A stretch of 64,000 bases of DNA, taken from NCBI RefSeq assembly GCF_027359375.1, contig NZ_CP114779.1, forward strand, positions 1,567,598-1,631,597. The letters run 5' to 3'. Of the stretch, positions 57,891 to 64,000 are shown piece by piece. The position numbers and the translations under genes are program-made. The stretch comes from Prochlorococcus marinus str. MIT 0919. Lineage in GTDB: Bacteria > Cyanobacteriota > Cyanobacteriia > PCC-6307 > Cyanobiaceae. The notes beneath the pieces are model-generated. The model saw only the letters and a list, made by a program, of their open reading frames with translations, searched no databases and had not been told where the DNA came from. Every line of letters begins with the position of its first letter. The stretch's first letter is position 1.

Positions 57891-58025
57891 TTATAAACCA
57901 GGATGGAAAAGAAGGTCTGGCACAAACCGGTTCCATTCAACAAGTATACCGGCAGTAATAACTATCCAAATGGTAGCCACTACAGGGGCTGATCGGAACC
58001 ATTTTGTACTAAATAGTTTGAACAT
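57891..58025 (-). CDS. psaJ: Photosystem I reaction centre subunit IX
   Basis: A 44-residue subunit with one helix: [20 protein letters not shown], then [20 protein letters not shown], which is the PsaJ signature. It binds chlorophyll and stabilises PsaF at the photosystem I periphery. It follows psaF on the same strand by 57 bases and is too short for ordinary gene-length cutoffs. Confidence 0.95.
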   Translation of the reverse strand: MFKLFSTKWFRSAPVVATIWIVITAGILVEWNRFVPDLLFHPGL

Positions 58026-58082
58026 AAGATTGATTTAGAAAAGAAGCTTAAATTTAAGAATTTTTATTTGATCTAGATTTTT

Positions 58083-58634
58083 TTAACGAGGACCATTGAG
58101 AGTAATGTTTTCATCTTTCTCTCTAAGCTCACCGCTTCTGCCTTGCCTATTAGCTTCAAAGGGCCATGCTGCTCCTTTCCTTAAGCATTGTCTTGCTAAT
58201 GCAAAATCAATGATTATTTCATTCTCAGCAGGATTTTTTTTCAGTTTTGAAGCTCTTAGGTATTCTCTGCCAGACCAACCAATAATCCCTGCGATATAAA
58301 TAAATATATGGGCTGGGATTAAAACATCACCTTCGTGATGACGGTTTGCCAAAGCACCAAAAGGTTCAATGGTGGCAGCAATTATGAGGTGAGGTAGACC
58401 ATCATCACCACATGATGCTTTGCTATAGCGCTCAAATCTGGCTATGTCTTTAGGAGTTGATGCACTGCTTGCCCGTTCTTGGAAACGGGTATTCTCTGAA
58501 CACAGTGTCAGAGCAGAAGCTGTAAAACCAGTATCAGCTCTATCAGCATTTAAAGCTTCCCCAGCTGCATTAGCGATTGGAGCAAAACCTAATAAAAGGA
58601 ATGCGGATAGAAGGATTGAGAAGAGACGACGCAT
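58083..58634 (-). CDS. psaF: Photosystem I reaction centre subunit III
   Basis: Lumenal docking subunit for plastocyanin/cytochrome c6. A cleavable signal ends near ANAAGEALNAD; ALTLCSENTRFQERASSAST and SKASCGDDGLPHLII are diagnostic with two conserved Cys, and a C-terminal helix (FIYIAGIIGWSGREYL) anchors it. Length 183 aa. Confidence 0.97.
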   Translation of the reverse strand: MRRLFSILLSAFLLLGFAPIANAAGEALNADRADTGFTASALTLCSENTRFQERASSASTPKDIARFERYSKASCGDDGLPHLIIAATIEPFGALANRHHEGDVLIPAHIFIYIAGIIGWSGREYLRASKLKKNPAENEIIIDFALARQCLRKGAAWPFEANRQGRSGELREKDENITLNGPR

Positions 58635-58715
58635 TAGTTCGAAGCCTTTTTTAGCCTGCTCTTATAAGAAACAGGATTTTATTACTACCTAAGTTAAATG
58701 AGATACGCCCAAATG

Positions 58716-59786
58716 ATGCAAACTGTACTGGCCCTCGAAACAAGTTGTGACGAGACAGCCGTAGCAATCGTCAGATTCAGGGCTGGTAGATTTCATGTGC
58801 TAGCCAATTGTATTGCTTCTCAGGCTGATGAGCATTCCCAATGGGGTGGAGTTGTTCCAGAAATTGCTTCTAGACGCCATCTAGAAACAATTCCTTTCCT
58901 TATTGAGAAGGCGTTAAACGTTGCAAATATAAATTGCAATGAAATTGACTGTATCGGTGCGACAGTAACTCCTGGATTGACAGGTGCTTTATTAGTCGGC
59001 TCAGTTACTGGAAGAACACTTGCTAGTTTGCATAGAATTCCATTTATTGGTGTCCACCATTTGGAAGGGCATCTTTCATCTGCTTTATTATCAGAACAAG
59101 CCCCTGTTACGCCCTATTTAGTTTTATTAGTGAGTGGGGGGCATACAGAGTTGATAAGAGTCAATAAAGATTTTGATTTCCTGCGTTTAGGTAAAAGTCA
59201 TGATGATGCTGCAGGAGAAGCGTTTGACAAAGTTGCAAGGCTTTTGGGGCTCTCTTATCCAGGGGGGCCAGCTATTCAGCGACTTGCTAAGAATGGCAAT
59301 CCAAAAAGGTTTCCCTTCCCCAAGGGGAAAGTATCTAAGCCTGGCGGAGGGTTTTATCCTTATGATTTTTCTTTCAGTGGTTTGAAAACTGCAGTATTGC
59401 GTCAAGTTGAAACCTTTAAATCAATATCTCAAGAAATGCCCGTTGAAGATCTCGCGGCAAGCTTTGAACAAGTTGTGGCAGAAGTTCTTGTTGAAAGAAG
59501 TTTGAAATGTGCATTAGACGAAGGGATTAACTCCATGCTCATGGTTGGTGGAGTTGCTGCTAATAATCGTTTAAGACAACTAATGCTTTCCCGTTCCATA
59601 GCAAGTTCAGTCAATCTTCATTTGGCATCCAAAGAATTTTGTACTGATAATGCAGTAATGATTGGTCTTGCTGCATTAAGAAGATTTCTTTTAGGAAATA
59701 GTTCTAGTTCAAGAAATTTGGGTGTATCTGCGAGATTGCCTTTAGATCAAGCAGATCTCCTATATGGCAGAGAGCCACCTTTCTAA
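58716..59786 (+). CDS. tsaD: tRNA N6-adenosine threonylcarbamoyltransferase (t6A37)
   Basis: Kae1/TsaD subunit transferring threonylcarbamoyl to A37. [25 protein letters not shown] with the metal-binding His pair, VSGGHTELI and [10 protein letters not shown] are signatures. Start chosen at [10 protein letters not shown] (58716, 356 aa); ATGs at 58698 and 58713 are possible. Complete. Confidence 0.96.
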   Translation: MQTVLALETSCDETAVAIVRFRAGRFHVLANCIASQADEHSQWGGVVPEIASRRHLETIPFLIEKALNVANINCNEIDCIGATVTPGLTGALLVGSVTGRTLASLHRIPFIGVHHLEGHLSSALLSEQAPVTPYLVLLVSGGHTELIRVNKDFDFLRLGKSHDDAAGEAFDKVARLLGLSYPGGPAIQRLAKNGNPKRFPFPKGKVSKPGGGFYPYDFSFSGLKTAVLRQVETFKSISQEMPVEDLAASFEQVVAEVLVERSLKCALDEGINSMLMVGGVAANNRLRQLMLSRSIASSVNLHLASKEFCTDNAVMIGLAALRRFLLGNSSSSRNLGVSARLPLDQADLLYGREPPF

Positions 59787-59825
59787 AATATTCTCAAGAT
59801 TTTTTTAGATCACTAGAATGAGGGT

Positions 59826-60002
59826 ATGAATTATGAAAATGAAAAAAATTTGGATAACTCTGCTGAACCTGTCAGTAAGCAAGAATTGAATTCTTGGAAG
59901 CGAGGTTTTACTCCTCAGGCCGAGATATGGAATGGAAGGATGGCAACTATTGGATTGATTCTTGGAGTAGGTGCTTTAATTATTGCAAACTTTTTCTTTT
60001 AG
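59826..60002 (+). CDS. hli: High-light-inducible (Hli/Scp) protein
   Basis: A 58-residue one-helix LHC-like protein. GFTPQAEIWNGRMATIGLIL contains the chlorophyll-binding ExxNxRxAxxG motif (Glu33, Asn36, Arg38), followed by the helix LGVGALIIANFFF. Such proteins bind chlorophyll and quench excess energy during light or nutrient stress. It lies 39 bases after tsaD, so a shared transcript is possible. Confidence 0.95.
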   Translation: MNYENEKNLDNSAEPVSKQELNSWKRGFTPQAEIWNGRMATIGLILGVGALIIANFFF

Positions 60003-60019
60003 CTTCTCTGGAACATATT

Positions 60020-60577
60020 TTGTCAACTCTGAATGTGAATTCTCAGAAAATTCGGAAATGTTTTAGTGATTGTGGAAGCTATAGATGGTGGCTAGAAAGA
60101 CAGATTGGTTCAGAGAAAGAAAAATTGCTTTTTATTGGATTGAATCCTTCTACAGCTAGTAACTTGTCAGATGATATGACTCTAAAAAGGCTTATGGGCT
60201 TTTGCAGAGCTTGGAAGTACGGGACTCTTGTGGTGATTAACTTGTTTGCAAAAGTTAGCAAGTCTCCTTCGAGTTTGAAGCTTTGTTCAGACCCAGTTGG
60301 GATTGAGAATGACTCAGAAATTAAATCTAGACTTTTGGTATGGGCAAATAACTCTGATTGGAATTTATGGCTTGGGTGGGGAGCTATGGGTGTCTATAAG
60401 AATAGAAATAGTAAAGTGCTTAATTTTTTAGAGTTTTTCTCAAAGATTAGAGTTAAGAAGTTGCAAAAGTCTTTAGGCCCAATGGTTATTGGCTGCACGA
60501 AGGGTGGCCACCCAATGCACCCCTTGTATGTCTCAAGGAGCAAAGTTTTGATGCCTTACAAGGATTTTCTTATATAG
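60020..60577 (+). CDS. DUF1643 protein
   Basis: The segment EKLLFIGLNPSTASNLSDDM and later NLFAKVSKSPSSLK, GCTKGGHPMHPLYVS match the DUF1643 family of unknown function. No ATG suits the start; a TTG at 60020 (185 aa) or GTG at 60035 (180 aa) follows the hli stop by 17 to 32 bases. The longer open frame from 59894 overlaps hli and is rejected. Confidence 0.83.
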   Translation: MSTLNVNSQKIRKCFSDCGSYRWWLERQIGSEKEKLLFIGLNPSTASNLSDDMTLKRLMGFCRAWKYGTLVVINLFAKVSKSPSSLKLCSDPVGIENDSEIKSRLLVWANNSDWNLWLGWGAMGVYKNRNSKVLNFLEFFSKIRVKKLQKSLGPMVIGCTKGGHPMHPLYVSRSKVLMPYKDFLI

Positions 60578-60703
60578 CGCATAGGCTTGGTTGGTTTAGA
60601 GTCGCAAGGAAGATTTTTTTGAAATCCTTTAAATCGGCTTTATTAAAAATTAAAGACAGTAATTAGTACTACCATTTATACATTAGAGGGTTTACATAAA
60701 GAG

Positions 60704-60796
60704 ATGTTTAAACCATTCTCTTTGAGAGAATATTCAAAAACAATTTTTTGCATATTATTTGGCGTAAAAGTCATTCAATTTGCTCAAGGACATTAA
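60704..60796 (+). CDS. Candidate 30-aa membrane peptide
   Basis: MFKPFSLREYSKTIFCILFG followed by VKVIQFAQGH*; one short hydrophobic segment, with AAGAG just upstream of the ATG. It sits in the 256-base spacer before the antiporter. Length and lack of a known family make it doubtful. Confidence 0.25.
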   Translation: MFKPFSLREYSKTIFCILFGVKVIQFAQGH

Positions 60797-60833
60797 TTTG
60801 AAATGAGCAAAATAAAACCAGCATTTTCTTTTT

Positions 60834-62042
60834 ATGACACCTGAACGGCTAGGTCTCCTTTGGGGCATCACCGTTTTTGCTGGTGCTGGTGCAAGGCTTC
60901 TTTCTTTGCTGACAGGTCTCCCTGTAGTTGTTTTATTGCTTTTATCGGGACTCCTTATTGGTAGGTCAGGCCTAGGACTGGTTGAACCACTTGATTTAGG
61001 CCAAGGTCTCGAAACAATTGTTGGATTATTAGTTAGTCTTGTTCTTTTTGATGGGGGCCTAAATCTTCGTATACCTGGAGAAACAATTAAATCCACTGTT
61101 TTTAGAATTTCCCTTATAAGGCTTTTTGTTTCTTTTGCTGCTGTATTAGTTACTGCACATTTTTTAGCAGGTTTGGGGTGGTCGCTTTCAGGGGTTTATA
61201 GCGCAATAGTTTTAGCTACAGGACCTACGGTTGTGACTCCTTTAGTTCAACAAATTCGTCTTGCACCCCCTTTGGGAGATGTTCTTGAAGCAGAAGGTTT
61301 AATACTTGAACCAATAGGTGCTGTTTTGGCTTTGCTGCTTTTAGAGCTAGTTTTAGGCAATTTACATGGTTTGAGAGAAGTCGCTTTTGGATTTTTAACA
61401 AGAGTTGGGGGTGGAGTAGTCGTAGGAGTAAGTGGAGGCTGGGTTCTTGCAGAAGGCTTAAAGAGGATTAAAACAGACTCTTCTTTAGGAATCAGACTGC
61501 AATTAACACTTGGGATCGTGTTTTTAATATATGGTTTTTGTGAATGGCTTTTGCCTGAGTCTGGCTTGCCAGCCTCCGTGGCTGCAGGATTTATAGTTGG
61601 TAGAAGACCTTCAGTTGAAATAGATCAGTTAGACGAATTAATTAGAGAGTTGGCTCAATTAGCAATAACAATGCTTTTCCCTCTTCTAGCGGCAGATGTG
61701 TCCTGGCGTGAGTTAAGTCCTTTGGGATGGGGAGGTATTAGCTGCGTAATGGTTTTGATGTTAATTGTTAGACCTGCAGCTGTAAGTGTTGCGACCATAG
61801 GACTCCCTTTGGATTTCAGGCAAAGGCTATTTCTTGGTTGGTTGGCGCCTAGAGGCATAGTTACAGCCGCAGTTGCTTCTTTGTTCTCTATTCGTTTAGA
61901 GCAGGCAGGTGTATTAGGGGCTGGTCGTTTACAAGGGTTGGTCTTTTTAACGATTTTGATGACTGTTGGGATCCAAGGACTTACAGCTAAACCTTTAGCA
62001 AAAGGCTTAGGACTTTTAGCAGAAGAAGATCAGTCTCTTTAG
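60834..62042 (+). CDS. Cation:proton antiporter (CPA1, Na+/H+)
   Basis: A 402-aa protein with about 12 helices. LVSLVLFDGGLNLR and VLATGPTVVTPLVQ (the ion-binding half-helices), EAEGLILEPIGAVLALLLLE and GWLAPRGIVTAAVASLFS are CPA1/NhaP-type blocks. It should exchange Na+ or K+ for protons across the cytoplasmic or thylakoid membrane; the ion is not determined. Convergent with gltX by 2 bases. Confidence 0.92.
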   Translation: MTPERLGLLWGITVFAGAGARLLSLLTGLPVVVLLLLSGLLIGRSGLGLVEPLDLGQGLETIVGLLVSLVLFDGGLNLRIPGETIKSTVFRISLIRLFVSFAAVLVTAHFLAGLGWSLSGVYSAIVLATGPTVVTPLVQQIRLAPPLGDVLEAEGLILEPIGAVLALLLLELVLGNLHGLREVAFGFLTRVGGGVVVGVSGGWVLAEGLKRIKTDSSLGIRLQLTLGIVFLIYGFCEWLLPESGLPASVAAGFIVGRRPSVEIDQLDELIRELAQLAITMLFPLLAADVSWRELSPLGWGGISCVMVLMLIVRPAAVSVATIGLPLDFRQRLFLGWLAPRGIVTAAVASLFSIRLEQAGVLGAGRLQGLVFLTILMTVGIQGLTAKPLAKGLGLLAEEDQSL

Positions 62043-62044
62043 GC

Positions 62045-63475
62045 CTATATAGCTTCTCTTATTCTTTTTAGGTCTTTATTCATTTTAGAAAGTAAAACCC
62101 AGGAAGATATTAGATCTGGACCTTTCAAAGATCCTAATAAAGCTGCTCTAAGACTTTTCATGATTAAACCTTTTTTAAACCCTCCATTTGTGGCAACTTC
62201 ATTTATTAATGCTTTGGCTTTTGCGTGACTTAATTCTTTGAATGTTTCAGATTCTATTTTTTGTAAGAGTAATTGCAAAGATTCTTTGGCACCTTCTATT
62301 GCTAATTGTTCAATAGCATCTTCTTGGAGGTAAGGCTTTTCAAAAAAGAATTGACATTGATCAATACTATCTTTGAGCAAAGTAATAGATGGCTTTATTA
62401 ATTCTACTAGCTCATTAGCCCAACTTTGATTAGGCAAAACCCATCCTTTTTCTTGCAGTAATGGTTCAATCTCTTTAAGTATTAATTTAGATGGCCAATT
62501 ATGAATTACTTGTGAATTAAGCCACTTTAGCTTTTCCCAATCAAATTTTGCTCCTGCTTTATTTACACGGTTAAAATTGAATACTTTTGATGCCTCTTCA
62601 AGAGTGAATTGCTCTGACATCCCTTCGGGCACAGACCACCCCAGCAATGTCATGTAGTTCGCCATTGCTTCTGAGGTGTAACCCATAGTCCTAAAGTCAT
62701 TTATTGAAGTAACACCATCTCTTTTGGAAAGTTTTCGTCCTTCTTCATTAAGTATTAGAGGAGTATGGGCAAAGTTGGGGATAGATAATTTTAGAGCTTT
62801 GTAAAGAAGAATCTGCTTGGCAGTATTGGCAATATGGTCCTCTCCCCTTATGACATGACTGATCTCCATATAGGAATCATCTATTACTACAACTAGGTTG
62901 TATAGGGGGTCTCCAATTTGATTTGCGGGGGCTCTTCTAGATATAACCATATCTCCACCAAGGTCTTTCCCTCTCCATCGCATAGGCCCTCTAACCAGAT
63001 CATTCCATTCAATGAGTTCATCATCATCAATTTTGAAACGAACAACAGAGGTTCGGCCTTCGGAGATGAACTGAGCTTTCTTTACTTCACTTAAGTTCCT
63101 ATGACGATTGTCATACCTTGGGGCTTGATTATGTGCCTTTTGAGATTCTCTCATTTGTTCAAGCTCTTTTTCGCTTGTGAAGCACCTATAAGCAAGACCT
63201 TTCTTAATTAATAAATTGATGGCTTCTTGATGGGAATCGATACGTTTGCTTTGAATTAAGGGTTCTTCGTCCCAACTGATCCCTAACCATGAGAGACCTG
63301 CAAGTATGTTTTGGGTATATTCATCTTTAGATCGTTCTTTATCGGTATCTTCTATACGAATTAAAAAACTACCGTTGTTGTTTTTTGCAAATAACCAATT
63401 AAATAAAGCAGTTCTTGCTGTCCCTATATGAAGAGTCCCTGTTGGGCTGGGCGCAAGTCTAACTCTTACAGTCAA
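62045..63475 (-). CDS. gltX: Glutamyl-tRNA synthetase
   Basis: Class I enzyme charging tRNA-Glu, which also feeds tetrapyrrole synthesis through glutamyl-tRNA reductase. HIGH-type motif [15 protein letters not shown] and KMSKS-type [14 protein letters not shown] are intact, with the helical anticodon domain towards the C-terminus. Length 476 aa. tRNA-Asp lies 20 bases upstream. Confidence 0.97.
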   Translation of the reverse strand: MTVRVRLAPSPTGTLHIGTARTALFNWLFAKNNNGSFLIRIEDTDKERSKDEYTQNILAGLSWLGISWDEEPLIQSKRIDSHQEAINLLIKKGLAYRCFTSEKELEQMRESQKAHNQAPRYDNRHRNLSEVKKAQFISEGRTSVVRFKIDDDELIEWNDLVRGPMRWRGKDLGGDMVISRRAPANQIGDPLYNLVVVIDDSYMEISHVIRGEDHIANTAKQILLYKALKLSIPNFAHTPLILNEEGRKLSKRDGVTSINDFRTMGYTSEAMANYMTLLGWSVPEGMSEQFTLEEASKVFNFNRVNKAGAKFDWEKLKWLNSQVIHNWPSKLILKEIEPLLQEKGWVLPNQSWANELVELIKPSITLLKDSIDQCQFFFEKPYLQEDAIEQLAIEGAKESLQLLLQKIESETFKELSHAKAKALINEVATNGGFKKGLIMKSLRAALLGSLKGPDLISSWVLLSKMNKDLKRIREAI

Positions 63476-63495
63476 TGCTCTTTAAAATCTGGATA

Positions 63496-63569
63496 CGGGA
63501 CCGACGGGATTCGAACCCGCAACTTCCGCCGTGACAGGGCGGTGCTCTAACCAGTTGAACTACGGTCCC
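63496..63569 (-). tRNA. tRNA-Asp (anticodon GTC)
   Basis: A 74-base cloverleaf: acceptor GGGACCG/CGGTCCC with discriminator G, D-arm AGTTCAACTGGTTAGAGC, anticodon loop CTGTCAC (GTC), T-arm GCGGGTTCGAATCCCGT. CCA is not encoded. Confidence 0.96.
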
Positions 63570-63730
63570 AAGGGATAAGGCTTTTAAAAACTCTAAGAAG
63601 AGTTAGCCTAATTCTTCAGAGTAACCAAAGAAGTATCAATCTAGAACATGCCCCTCGTCAAATTTGCTAAGAGGAATTTTAAGTTTTTAACTTCTTTATA
63701 GAAGTTCAAGATTGACTGATTTTTTGAGGG

Positions 63731-63919
63731 TCAGGGTCGAAAACCTGCCGGCTCTATAAGTCTGACTTGGTTTCCCCGTGCAGTGAATTCGCGCCCTTGA
63801 TCACTTTGGACAACAACTCTGCCGCCAGACTTGACTCGAATAACACGTGCCCTAACCCAGCCAAGAGCTGCTGACTCAAGGACTTTAACAACATCTCCAG
63901 GTTGTAGATCTAACTCCAT
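63731..63919 (-). CDS. Small SH3/KOW-like hypothetical protein
   Basis: A 62-aa beta-rich protein: DLQPGDVVKVLESAALGWVR, then VIRVKSGGRVVVQSDQGREF and NQVRLIEPAG. The alternation of Val/Arg and conserved Gly suggests a small SH3- or KOW-type barrel. It lies between two tRNA genes on one strand. Function unknown. Confidence 0.75.
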   Translation of the reverse strand: MELDLQPGDVVKVLESAALGWVRARVIRVKSGGRVVVQSDQGREFTARGNQVRLIEPAGFRP

Positions 63920-63955
63920 TCTCAGAACAAAGAAACTGCTTTAGGGGTGATCGAA

Positions 63956-64000
63956 CGCGCCGTGGAGGACTTGAACCCCCGACATCAGGTTTTGGAGACC
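63956..64000 (-). tRNA. tRNA-Trp (anticodon CCA), partial
   Basis: The 3' part of a tRNA: anticodon loop CTCCAAA (CCA at 63995-63993), T-arm GGGGGTTCAAGTCCTCC, acceptor 3' strand ACGGCGC and discriminator G. The 5' half lies beyond the window end. Confidence 0.92.

Noticed and set aside
59894-60019. Upstream start for the DUF1643 protein
   Set aside because: It overlaps the intact hli gene in another frame; similarity begins well after the hli stop.

Overview
The window is a gene-dense, AT-rich stretch of a marine picocyanobacterial chromosome, most likely Prochlorococcus. The evidence is cyanobacterial photosynthesis and respiration genes (psaF, psaJ, petA, petC, ndhB, chlG, a high-light-inducible protein, ctaCDE), a cyAbrB regulator, cyanobacteria-only hypothetical families (DUF2862, DUF3067, DUF4278-like), short spacers with many start/stop or convergent overlaps, and a glutamine-II ('Downstream-peptide') riboswitch, a motif known from marine cyanobacteria. 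A low-light-clade strain is my best guess, but the clade cannot be fixed from the sequence alone.

Layout. 1-4.3 kb is the edge of a surface-polysaccharide region: pseB-pseC plus an unrecognised 619-residue glycan-related protein, all very AT-rich. 4.4-8.4 kb holds rpsD, yidD, a thioredoxin-like protein, murE and a cystine-lyase-type aminotransferase. 8.4-10.4 kb is the only loosely packed stretch: small proteins, structured intergenic DNA, and a short LTYRG-repeat (DUF4278-like) gene preceded by a glutamine riboswitch and an NtcA-type palindrome. 10-20 kb has nfu, mqo, lepA, an orphan peptide-type ABC permease, trmH, rsmB, a class A PBP and chlG. 20-31 kb has hisF, menG, a DciA-like protein, a half-length PspA/Vipp1 protein, birA, an ABC ATPase, ndhB, topA, two envelope proteins and a CobT-like gene. 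31-42.7 kb has a Tat-exported binding protein, a ferredoxin-domain aldo/keto reductase, ribE, cyAbrB, the ctaC-ctaD-ctaE operon diverging from ctaA-ctaB, and an ABC-2 exporter. 42.7-52.3 kb has groEL, fabG, ispD, an LD-carboxypeptidase, a UbiA prenyltransferase, ppx, a RodZ-like protein, cobM and lgt. 52.3-64 kb has petC-petA, DUF3067, tatC, an NFACT/RqcH protein, gmk, psaF-psaJ, tsaD, hli, a DUF1643 protein, a Na+/H+ antiporter, gltX, tRNA-Asp and a partial tRNA-Trp.

How the genes fit together. Most of the window is core metabolism: electron transport (petA/C, psaF/J, ndhB, cta genes with their heme A enzymes), quinone and chlorophyll prenylation (ubiA, chlG, menG), cell-wall synthesis and turnover (murE, PBP, LdcA, PseB/C), protein export and lipidation (tatC, yidD, lgt) and translation (rpsD, lepA, trmH, rsmB, gltX, tsaD, RqcH). 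The most unusual locus is 9.3-9.6 kb, where a repeat-built micro-protein appears to be under two nitrogen-status signals. I saw no insertion sequences, CRISPR arrays, prophage genes or rRNA genes.
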